Assembly: GCA_947166305.1 (NCBI GenBank)
Contig: CAMVDV010000011.1
Location: 1 to 64,000, forward strand
From: an uncultured Prevotellaceae bacterium
GTDB taxonomy: Bacteria > Bacteroidota > Bacteroidia > Bacteroidales > Bacteroidaceae
Length of the DNA: 64,000 nt
Direction of reading: 5' to 3'
Positions 57,016 to 63,745 of this stretch are shown here, in pieces (position 1 is the first letter of the stretch; each line of letters opens with the position of its first letter). Both the position numbers and the translations under genes were made by a program. The notes below the pieces were generated by a model that saw nothing but the letters and a program-made list of their open reading frames with translations, did no database searches and was not told the DNA's origin.

Positions 57016-58518
57016 ATGTTTGAAGGTCAACCTAAAGGCTTGTGGACACTTGCCCTTGCCAACACCGGCGAACGCTTCGGCTACTACACGATGCTCGCTG
57101 TCTTTGCACTCTTTCTCGGTGAAAACTTCGGCTTCGCTGCAGGCACGGCGAGCGAGATTTACACATGGTTCCTCACTGCGGTCTATTTCCTTCCGCTCAT
57201 CGGCGGCATGGCTGCCGACCGTTGGGGCTATAGCAAAATGGTCGTCATCGGCATCATGATCATGTTCCTCGGCTACCTCTTGCTCTCCGTTCCCCTTGGC
57301 AGCGGCACGATTGCCATCGCAGCCATGGGCGCCGCCCTGTTGCTCGTCAGCCTCGGCACCGGTCTCTTCAAGGGCAATCTGCAGGTGATGGTGGGCGACC
57401 TCTACAACGCTCCCGAGTATGCCAACAAGCGCGACAGCGGCTTCTCGCTCTTCTACATGGCCATCAACGTGGGCGCGCTGTTCGCTCCCACCGCTGCCAT
57501 CGGCATCATGAACTGGGCACAGACGTCGCTCGGCTACAGCAAGGCCGACAGCTATCACTTTGCCTTCGCCGTGGCTTGCGTCTCGGTGATTGCCTCCATC
57601 CTTATCTATTTCCTGGGACGAAGCACATACAAGCAGGTGCTCACCGTCAAGAAGGACAAGACCACGGCACAGGAAAAGACCGAAGAAATGTCGCCTGCCG
57701 AGACGAAAGAGCGCATCGTTTGCCTCTGCCTCGTGTTCGCCGTGGTCATCTTCTTCTGGATGGCTTTCCATCAGAACGGCTTGACGCTGACATGGTTTGC
57801 CGATGAGTTCACGGCTCGCTCGGCAACGGGAGTGACCGGCATGGAGTTCAACGTGATGAATCTTATCTGGTGTATCCTCATCGTTTACGGTGTGTGCGGA
57901 CTCATCAGCGGCGGCAGCGGTAAGTCGAAACTCATCAACACATTGCTCATCCTCTGCCCCGCAGCCATCCTCGGCTACAACTATGTGCAGACGGCAAATG
58001 AGATTGTGACGGTGGATGCCCCCATCTTCCAGCAGTTCAATCCCTGCTTCGTGGTGGCTTTGACCCCGGTTAGCATCGCACTCTTCGGTTGGTTGGCAAA
58101 GAAAGGAAAAGAGCCCAAGGCCCCGGTGAAGATTGGTCTCGGTATGCTTGTGGCTGCCTGTGCATATCTCCTGATGATGATTTTCAGCTTCGGACTGCCT
58201 GCAACTCAGCATCCCGAACACGTTGCCGACGTGAATCCCAACTTGCTCGTCAGCACTTATCTCATCCTGACTTTTGCCGAACTGCTGCTCTCGCCCATCG
58301 GCATCGCGTTTGTCACGAAGGTGGCTCCCCCGAAGTATAAGGGCATGATGATGGGCGGATGGTTCGTAGCGACTGCCCTCGGCAACAAACTTGTCAGCAT
58401 CCCCGGCCACATGTGGGACATGCCGCTCTACATCGTCTGGGGCACTCTCATGGGCATCTGCCTGCTGGCCGCACTCTTCATCTTCTCGATTATCAAGAAG
58501 CTGAACAAGGTGGCGTAG
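57016..58518 (+). CDS. POT family proton-dependent oligopeptide transporter
   Basis: Major-facilitator transporter of 500 residues (about 12-14 hydrophobic segments). The N-terminal ExxER-type motif is ANTGERFGYYTM, followed by GGMAADRWGYSK and the second POT signature region (GFSLFYMAINVGALFAP). It imports di- or tripeptides with protons, which fits an amino-acid-fermenting lifestyle. The stop at 58516-58518 is followed two bases later by a family I repeat. Confidence 0.92.
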   Translation: MFEGQPKGLWTLALANTGERFGYYTMLAVFALFLGENFGFAAGTASEIYTWFLTAVYFLPLIGGMAADRWGYSKMVVIGIMIMFLGYLLLSVPLGSGTIAIAAMGAALLLVSLGTGLFKGNLQVMVGDLYNAPEYANKRDSGFSLFYMAINVGALFAPTAAIGIMNWAQTSLGYSKADSYHFAFAVACVSVIASILIYFLGRSTYKQVLTVKKDKTTAQEKTEEMSPAETKERIVCLCLVFAVVIFFWMAFHQNGLTLTWFADEFTARSATGVTGMEFNVMNLIWCILIVYGVCGLISGGSGKSKLINTLLILCPAAILGYNYVQTANEIVTVDAPIFQQFNPCFVVALTPVSIALFGWLAKKGKEPKAPVKIGLGMLVAACAYLLMMIFSFGLPATQHPEHVADVNPNLLVSTYLILTFAELLLSPIGIAFVTKVAPPKYKGMMMGGWFVATALGNKLVSIPGHMWDMPLYIVWGTLMGICLLAALFIFSIIKKLNKVA

Positions 58519-58520
58519 TG

Positions 58521-58655
58521 CCATTGACCATTGAGTCATTGACCATTGAACATTGACCATTGAAACATTGAACATCATGCGTAGAGTTTTATCCTTTTTA
58601 ATATTCTTTTTGCCCGTTGTTCAATGGTCAATGTTCAATGGTCAATGTCCAATGA
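58521..58655. repeat. Family I element, paired, spanning the GH32 start
   Basis: Left part 58521-58575 (CATTGACCATTGA units) and right part 58617-58655 (TTCAATGGTCAATG units) are inverted relative to each other. The intervening 40 bases hold the GH32 ATG and the hydrophobic core of its signal peptide; the right part encodes QWSMFNGQCPM of the signal peptide. Confidence 0.8.
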
Positions 58656-60367
58656 TGCAAGCCGCCGAGCTGAGCTTCAAAGTGAAGCATCGGTACTTGA
58701 ACCTGCCTGTTTCGCAAAGCGAGGAACGCAGGAGGATGACTTTCCGAGCGAAGGGCGTGGACGAACTCAGCGTCGTGGTGCGCCTTTCTGCCAGTCCCGA
58801 ATACTGGGTCTTCAAGGACTTGTCGGCCTACAAGGGCAAGACGTTGACCATCTCCTACGATGGCCCCGAGGAAGTTCTCTCGAAGATATACCAGGCGGAC
58901 AGCATCCAAGATGCCGACGTGCTGTACCGCGAGAGGAACCGTCCGCAGTTCCATTTCTCTACGCGGCGCGGCTGGATCAACGACCCTAACGGCCTCATCT
59001 GGCACAACGGCCTGTATCATCTCTATTATCAGCACAACCCTTTTGAGCGCGAATGGGAGAATATGACGTGGGGACACGCGTCGAGTCCCGACCTTCTGCA
59101 CTGGACGGAACATGCTCCGGTGCTTCATCCCGACTCTCTTGGCACTATGTTCAGCGGCTCGGCCGTCTTGGATAAGGCCAACACCTCGGGCTTCGGCTCG
59201 AAGAAGAACCCGCCGATTGTCTATGCCTACACCGTCGACCGGAGCGACCGCGAAGCCCAATGCATCGCTTACAGCCTTGACGGAGGCATGACGCTCCACA
59301 AGTATGAGGGCAATCCCGTGATAGATTCCCACGAAAAGTGGCAGTCGCACGACACGAGAGACCCAAGGATTTTCTGGTGGACTCCCTCTAACTCCCCCTT
59401 GCAGGGGGAAGGTAAATACTCCTCTCCCTACAAGGGAGAGGTTGGGAGAGGGTCTGGCCATTGGGTTCTCGTGCTGTATGAACGCGACGGACACAGCATC
59501 TATACGTCCGACAACCTGCGCGACTGGACCTATCAGAGCCATGTCTGCGGCTTCTTTGAATGCCCCGATTTGTTTCCCTTGGCAGTGGATGACGACCCAC
59601 AGAACGTGCGATGGGTGATGTTGGGGGCAAGCAATACTTATATGATTGGACGCTTCGACGGCAAAACCTTCACGCCGGAAAGCGGAAAGCACCGCTTCAC
59701 GACGGGCAGCATCTACGCCGCCCAGACATTCAACAACGTGCCGGACGGACGAAGAATACAGATAGGTTGGGCCAACTTGGGGCACCGTGGGATGCCTTTC
59801 TGCGGACAGATGTTGCTGCCGACGGAGCTGAAGTTGCGCACCACAAAGGACGGCGTCCGCCTCCTGAGCACGCCTGTCCGGGAGGTTTCGAGCTTGCTGA
59901 AACCGATTTGTGCCAACGAAAACGCCATGAACGGACAGGAGGTGAATGCCTTCCTCCACGAAAAGATGCTCGCCCTAAAGGGGGATGGGGGGTCATGGTC
60001 TATGCACCTACGGGCGACACTCCACTTGACGTATGCCACAAGTGCAGGCCTGAAGCTCGACGGACAAACGCTCGTCGACTACGACCTCAACAGGAATACC
60101 TTGAACGGGCAGCCTTATTCTCCCCAAGACCCCACGAGCCTCTCGCTCTCGATGGACATCTATATCGACCGAACCTCGGTGGAAGTCTTCATCGACGGCG
60201 GGCTCTACAGCTACTCGATGGAGCGGAGACGAGCCATCGGAGCGCGTGGTGGCGGCGCAAACAGCGGTTTTGAATTCTGGGGACAGGACATCAAAGTGAG
60301 CGACATCCAACTCGACAGCGTGGACAGCTGCTGGGGGGAAGACCCTCTCCCGACCTCTCCCTTGTAG
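58577..60367 (+). CDS. GH32 fructan hydrolase with several repeat-derived segments
   Basis: Exported glycosidase of 596 residues hydrolysing fructans (levan, inulin or sucrose). After an N-terminal accessory region (DUF4980-like) come WINDPNG with the Asp nucleophile (near residue 134), RDPRIF (near 262) and the acid/base Glu in ECPDLF (residue 328). Four stretches are element-encoded: the signal-peptide tail (family I), residues 269-293 between IFWW and GHWVLVLY (family C), about residues 466-473 (ALKGDGGS, family B), and the last eight residues DPLPTSPL with the stop (family C). All catalytic motifs remain. Confidence 0.92.
   Translation: MRRVLSFLIFFLPVVQWSMFNGQCPMMQAAELSFKVKHRYLNLPVSQSEERRRMTFRAKGVDELSVVVRLSASPEYWVFKDLSAYKGKTLTISYDGPEEVLSKIYQADSIQDADVLYRERNRPQFHFSTRRGWINDPNGLIWHNGLYHLYYQHNPFEREWENMTWGHASSPDLLHWTEHAPVLHPDSLGTMFSGSAVLDKANTSGFGSKKNPPIVYAYTVDRSDREAQCIAYSLDGGMTLHKYEGNPVIDSHEKWQSHDTRDPRIFWWTPSNSPLQGEGKYSSPYKGEVGRGSGHWVLVLYERDGHSIYTSDNLRDWTYQSHVCGFFECPDLFPLAVDDDPQNVRWVMLGASNTYMIGRFDGKTFTPESGKHRFTTGSIYAAQTFNNVPDGRRIQIGWANLGHRGMPFCGQMLLPTELKLRTTKDGVRLLSTPVREVSSLLKPICANENAMNGQEVNAFLHEKMLALKGDGGSWSMHLRATLHLTYATSAGLKLDGQTLVDYDLNRNTLNGQPYSPQDPTSLSLSMDIYIDRTSVEVFIDGGLYSYSMERRRAIGARGGGANSGFEFWGQDIKVSDIQLDSVDSCWGEDPLPTSPL
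59381..59455. repeat. Family C palindromic element inside GH32
   Basis: 75 bases, exactly 25 codons. The left arm (ACTCCCTCTAACTCCCCC + TTGCAGGGGGA) and right arm (CTCTCCCTACAAGGGAGAG + GTTGGGAGAGGGTCT) are imperfect inverted repeats; each is a hairpin. Confidence 0.9.
59972..59994. repeat. Family B arm inside GH32
   Basis: GCCCTAAAGGGGGATGGGGG + GTC, read as LALKGDGGS. Almost the same peptide, LPLKGDGGS, is encoded by the arm in fthC. Confidence 0.75.
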
Positions 60368-60442
60368 GGAGAGGAGCAGATAGTTTTATTTCGTCGAAAA
60401 GGAAACTTATCCTCCCCCTACAAGGGGGAGTAAGAGGGGGGC
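60341..60442. repeat. Family C palindromic element at the GH32 stop
   Basis: Left arm 60341-60374 (GACCCTCTCCCGACCTCTCC + CTTGTAGGGAGAGG) and right arm from about 60411 (CCTCCCCCTACAAGGGGGAG, ending GAGGGGGGC), 102 bases in total. The GH32 stop TAG is inside the left arm. Confidence 0.88.
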
Positions 60443-60474
60443 TTCTTCACTTTTCACTTTTTTATTTCTATTTT

Positions 60475-61080
60475 TCACCTGCGGCCCAGTCTGACGACCT
60501 GGCCGGCAGTGGATGTGCTGTCGGAGGGTGTGCCTGTGTCGGTGCGGCTGAGCGGGGCGCGGTAGGGATAGCCGTAGGTCCAGTCGTCACGATAATCGTA
60601 GCCATAGGTGTTGGAGTATGGCCTCCAGTCGTAGAAGTCGACCATTTTGTACAGACGGAACGCGGTGCCCGTGTTGGAAAACACGCCGCTGAAGTAGTCA
60701 TTCGTCATCCGATAGTCAGTGATGCGTGTGTCGAGCTGGTGGTCGTAGTCGTAGGTGAGATAGACAACGCCGTTGATGATTTCCCAACTGAAGCTGTAGT
60801 ATTGGTATTCGTAAGGGCCGTCGAGGTAGTAGTCCACCTGCGTTCCCCGTCCGCGGCGTGCGTAGTTGTAGGCCGGGGTGAAGGTGATGCGGGTGTCATA
60901 GGAGTCGAATGTCCACTGCCTTCCGCGGTTGTCAATGTAGTCGTAGAACATTCCGAAGTCGCCTCGCCACTGTCCCGAGAGTGCTATCGACTGCTCGGTG
61001 TCCCTGTCCATGCACGCGCTGAGGAGCGTCACCAACGTGATGAGCATGAGGGAGAGAATGGGGTAGAGTGTACGTTTCAT
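60475..61080 (-). CDS. Tyr/Asp-rich lipoprotein of unknown function
   Basis: Predicted lipoprotein of 201 residues: lipobox LSAC at residues 20-23. The mature part begins with a beta-rich domain (LSGQWRGDFGMFYDYIDNRGRQWTFDSYDTRITF) and is rich in Tyr and Asp (YDYRDDWTYGYPYR). No catalytic motif is visible. It resembles small lipocalin-like Bacteroides lipoproteins in composition only. Confidence 0.7.
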   Translation of the reverse strand: MKRTLYPILSLMLITLVTLLSACMDRDTEQSIALSGQWRGDFGMFYDYIDNRGRQWTFDSYDTRITFTPAYNYARRGRGTQVDYYLDGPYEYQYYSFSWEIINGVVYLTYDYDHQLDTRITDYRMTNDYFSGVFSNTGTAFRLYKMVDFYDWRPYSNTYGYDYRDDWTYGYPYRAPLSRTDTGTPSDSTSTAGQVVRLGRR

Positions 61081-61406
61081 AGCCTTGTGTGTTGAATCCT
61101 TGTTTTTAATCCTGATGTCTTAAACTTGCTGCAAAGGTACGGAAAAGTCTGCGATGGCGGAAGGGGAAAAGGGAATTTCCGAGAGGGAAATCCCTAATTG
61201 CTCTCTGAGGCACGGGTTCCGGGCGGATGCGCCGTGCCGAGATGTCGTGTCCCCTGCTCCCTATTTTTCCTTTCCCTGCTCCCCATTTTTCATTTTTTCA
61301 TTCCTTCATTTTTTCATTCCTCTATATATAATATATGGTACGCGCGCGAGGGGAGGGCGAGGTGCGGTCCGTGCGAGGATGTAGGCCGTAGGGTCTGCAG
61401 GGTGGC
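61081..61406. other. Intergenic stretch with one promoter element
   Basis: A minus-strand TACCTTTG (61132-61139) would start the lipoprotein transcript about 52 bases before its ATG. The rest is low-complexity: TTTTCATTCCTTCATTTTTTC-like tract (61280-61320) and TATATATAATATATGG. No gene seen. Confidence 0.55.
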
Positions 61407-62039
61407 CTACTGCTTTGCCAGCCGGTAGCGTGTCTGTGCGCCTTTGCCTTCGCGCACGATGCGTCCTTGCTGTGTGAGGCGCCAGAGGAGGCTCGACACG
61501 CGTCCGCGTGTGAGAGCCTGCCCGAAGGCGGCGGCAACGTCCTTGTGCGACACCACGTCCTTGCTGGCAAACAGCTCGGCGAGGCGTGCCTCTACGTCGG
61601 TCTCCTCAGTCTCTATCGTCTGTCTGTAGGGCACCTGGTCCACCTCCAGGCTGCGTGCCTTGCGGAGCAACTCGCGGTCGGGCTGGAAGCGGATGCCGTC
61701 CACGCGGACGTCCTTCCCGTGGTATTGTCCGTCGCGCACCTCGATGTTTCCCTTCAGGGCGAGTCGGAATGTGCCGATGCCGGGCAGGGTCACGGCGTTG
61801 CCCTTCTCCATTTCATGGAGCATGACGCGCTCCATCATGCTGAGTGCTGCCAGGAGTTCTCCTTCGGGGAGCACTGACGGGAGCCTCGAACTGCTCTTCT
61901 GGAACTTCACCGCGTCCACCGTCTGCGGGCATTGCAGCTGAGGGCGGAGTCCCGCCGGGCGTAGGGTCTGGTTGGTGTCTTGCTGAGTCTCTTCCGTGGG
62001 GAGCAACCCACGTCGTGCGATTGAAAAGTGTATTGCCAT
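61407..62039 (-). CDS. HU-related DNA-binding protein with C-terminal winged helix
   Basis: Protein of 210 residues. The N-terminal part resembles the HU/IHF-like proteins of Bacteroidales (MAIHFSIARRGLL...VKFQKSSSRLPSVL...LPGIGTFRLALKGNIEV...DGIRFQPDRELLRKARSLEV). The C-terminal 70 residues (ETDVEARLAELFASKDVVSHKDVAAAFGQALTRGRVSSLLWRLTQQGRIVREGKGAQTRYRL) look like a winged helix. It could bend DNA and read a site with the second domain. It stands just outside the prophage end, so it is probably a host gene. Confidence 0.75.
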   Translation of the reverse strand: MAIHFSIARRGLLPTEETQQDTNQTLRPAGLRPQLQCPQTVDAVKFQKSSSRLPSVLPEGELLAALSMMERVMLHEMEKGNAVTLPGIGTFRLALKGNIEVRDGQYHGKDVRVDGIRFQPDRELLRKARSLEVDQVPYRQTIETEETDVEARLAELFASKDVVSHKDVAAAFGQALTRGRVSSLLWRLTQQGRIVREGKGAQTRYRLAKQ

Positions 62040-62064
62040 AGTCTCAAAGTTTTTGTTGACACTG

Positions 62065-62072
62065 CAAAGTTA
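62065..62072 (-). promoter_or_regulatory. -7 element of the HU-related gene
   Basis: TAACTTTG on the minus strand, 25 bases before the ATG. Confidence 0.7.
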
Positions 62073-62124
62073 GCCATTTTGTGCGACATCTGCAAGGCTT
62101 TTTCCGAATTTCTGCTGCTGTGTC

Positions 62125-62212
62125 CATTGAATTGTCATGACCGTGCAATTGCAGGGTCATGATGTTGCAATTGCACGGTCATGACCATGCAAAGGAAACC
62201 CTGCAGGGTTCT
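62125..62212. repeat. Family F repeat, copy 4
   Basis: Three units (GTGCAATTGCAGGGTCATGA type) followed by the AACCCTGCAGGGTT hairpin. It ends about 15 bases before the proposed prophage end. Confidence 0.85.
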
Positions 62213-62225
62213 GCGGGCCGGCACG

Positions 62226-62274
62226 TGTATCGTGCGCAAAACGAAATGTGTATAATTACAAAAACGAAATGTGT
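62226..62274. other. Proposed left end of a Mu-like prophage with transposase-binding repeats
   Basis: Starts TGTAT and carries two adjacent 23-base units, TATCGTGCGCAAAACGAAATGTG minus its first three bases at 62231-62250 and its partner at 62254-62273; both end AAAACGAAATGTG. The TG start and tandem sites at 23-base spacing resemble the L sites of phage Mu. The following 270 bases up to the repressor gene contain no ORF that I accept. Confidence 0.45.
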
Positions 62275-62545
62275 TGGTTTGCGTGACAAGAGGGGTGACA
62301 GTTTTACAGTTTTTAACTACTGATTTTATTGACAATCGAACCCCTCAGAAAGCGAAACCGAGTGTTTCATATCAGATTTAAGGGGCAAAAATACATGAGG
62401 TCAGACAAAGTAGGGCTAAAACTTCATGAATATCCCTATTAAAGGGGATTTGCGTAAAATGAGGTGAGGTCTTGAGATGCTTTTCGTTTGCTCCCGACTG
62501 GCAAACAAGCTATTGCTATTATGAGAAAACACAGCACAGAAGCAT

Positions 62546-63184
62546 TCAGAAGAAACGTGCTATGGAGCCCAGGACCTCAAAGACGCGGAGGATGCGCGCG
62601 ATGGCGAACTCCTGCTCGTCGTAGTCCTGATTGATGGGGACAAAGCGAAGCACATCGGGTGTCGAGCCCCGGCGGAGAATTTTGATGGTGCGAATGGTGT
62701 CGAGCACTACGGCATAGATCTCCCCATACTGTATGTCGCTGATGCCGCACTCACGGAGAGCGATGATGTCTCCGGGATTGATTTTGGGTTCCATGGAATG
62801 TCCTGTGACGTTGCACCACAGTGAGGCTTTCTCAAATCCCGGGACGAGAACGTTGCAGGCAGGTACGGAGGTCTGGTTATTGAAGATTTCGTTGAAGCCT
62901 CCGATGAAGTCCACGTCGAAGTATGGTGAGCCTATGGCTGCTGCAAAGCTCACCTTGGCTTCGTCTGTTTTAAGCATTGGGCCATGACCTGTGAGCAACC
63001 ATTCGGGAGACAAGCGGGGATAATTTTCAACTATTGCCTGAATCCACTTCGCCTGGATGTCTGTTCCATTAGCAATAGCGCGTGATAAAACGCCCTTGCT
63101 GGCACCTATCTTTTTCTCAAGAGCACCTATTGTGATACCCTCCTTTTCAGCTAAAACACTTATGTTTTTTATAATTTTTGCCAT
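62546..63184 (-). CDS. Phage repressor, HTH plus S24 (LexA-like) peptidase domain
   Basis: Protein of 212 residues. N-terminal HTH (ITIGALEKKIGASKGVLSRAIANGTDIQAKWIQAIVENYPRLSPEWLLTG) and C-terminal S24 domain with the catalytic dyad Ser130 (GHSMEP) and Lys168 (RTIKIL). Such CI-like repressors keep a prophage silent and cleave themselves on DNA damage. It is transcribed away from the rightward early genes, with two repeated operator-like sites between them. Confidence 0.88.
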   Translation of the reverse strand: MAKIIKNISVLAEKEGITIGALEKKIGASKGVLSRAIANGTDIQAKWIQAIVENYPRLSPEWLLTGHGPMLKTDEAKVSFAAAIGSPYFDVDFIGGFNEIFNNQTSVPACNVLVPGFEKASLWCNVTGHSMEPKINPGDIIALRECGISDIQYGEIYAVVLDTIRTIKILRRGSTPDVLRFVPINQDYDEQEFAIARILRVFEVLGSIARFF

Positions 63185-63188
63185 ATCG

Positions 63189-63241
63189 GTTGAAAATTCT
63201 CCCCTGAAATTTTTGTAAGTTGAAAATTATCCCTATCTTTG
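63189..63241 (+). promoter_or_regulatory. Early prophage promoter with two repressor-site candidates
   Basis: Two 15-base direct repeats GTTGAAAATTnTCCC at 63189-63203 and 63219-63233, exactly 30 bases apart. The second lies between TTTG (63212-63215) and TATCTTTG (63234-63241), and the first abuts the repressor start codon. Repressor bound there would block the rightward promoter and its own start. Confidence 0.65.
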
Positions 63242-63319
63242 CAGGCGAATTCATTATGTGAACGCGGTACAAAGGTACGGAAAATTATTGAAACAAACAA
63301 CAAATATATATATAATGTT

Positions 63320-63493
63320 ATGAACAAACGCATCGTTCTCAATCATGGCGACACCGCTAAAGTCGCCGCCAGACTCAAATGCACGCGCGAGATGGTCTCC
63401 AAGGCACTCCACTACAAGAAGGACACAGCTCTCGCACGCAAGATTCGCTTCGTCGCCACACGACACTTCGGCGGCGTCGAAGTAGAACTCTGA
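63320..63493 (+). CDS. Small HTH protein (Ner/Cro-like) of the prophage
   Basis: Protein of 57 residues, MNKRIVLNHGDTAKVAARLKCTREMVSKALHYKKDTALARKIRFVA..., with a helix-turn-helix-like stretch (TAKVAARLKCTREMVSKAL). Its place, first gene rightward from the repressor, is that of Ner/Cro in Mu-like phages. The ATG at 63320 follows the promoter; the longer frame from 63239 starts at the promoter itself. Confidence 0.65.
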   Translation: MNKRIVLNHGDTAKVAARLKCTREMVSKALHYKKDTALARKIRFVATRHFGGVEVEL

Positions 63494-63534
63494 CCCTCAA
63501 CTCCATTCATCAACCAACCAACACTCTTACAGCT

Positions 63535-63714
63535 ATGAAGAAAAACATCATCCCAGCACTCCGCACCGCAGCGTTCTGCGCGCTCGGCACCGCAGCATTC
63601 ATCCTCCTCATCGCCGAAGCCGACACCCCGTGGCACACGCTCTGCGCCAAGCTCGCCGCACTGGCATCCGTCATCGCTGCATACGCCATCAGGCCCAGGA
63701 ACCTCGGAGACTAA
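63535..63714 (+). CDS. Small membrane protein of the prophage
   Basis: Protein of 59 residues with two hydrophobic segments (AAFCALGTAAFILLIAEA and AKLAALASVIAAYAI) and a basic N-terminus. Function unknown. It lies between the Ner-like gene and the transposase start, with short gaps in one orientation. Confidence 0.55.
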   Translation: MKKNIIPALRTAAFCALGTAAFILLIAEADTPWHTLCAKLAALASVIAAYAIRPRNLGD

Positions 63715-63745
63715 CACACCCGCCCCCACCAACACATCTCAGTGC

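Noticed and set aside
56995..58578. 527-codon ORF opposite the POT transporter
   Set aside because: His/Glu-rich mirror translation of a membrane protein; no start signals and its N-terminus is made of family I repeat.
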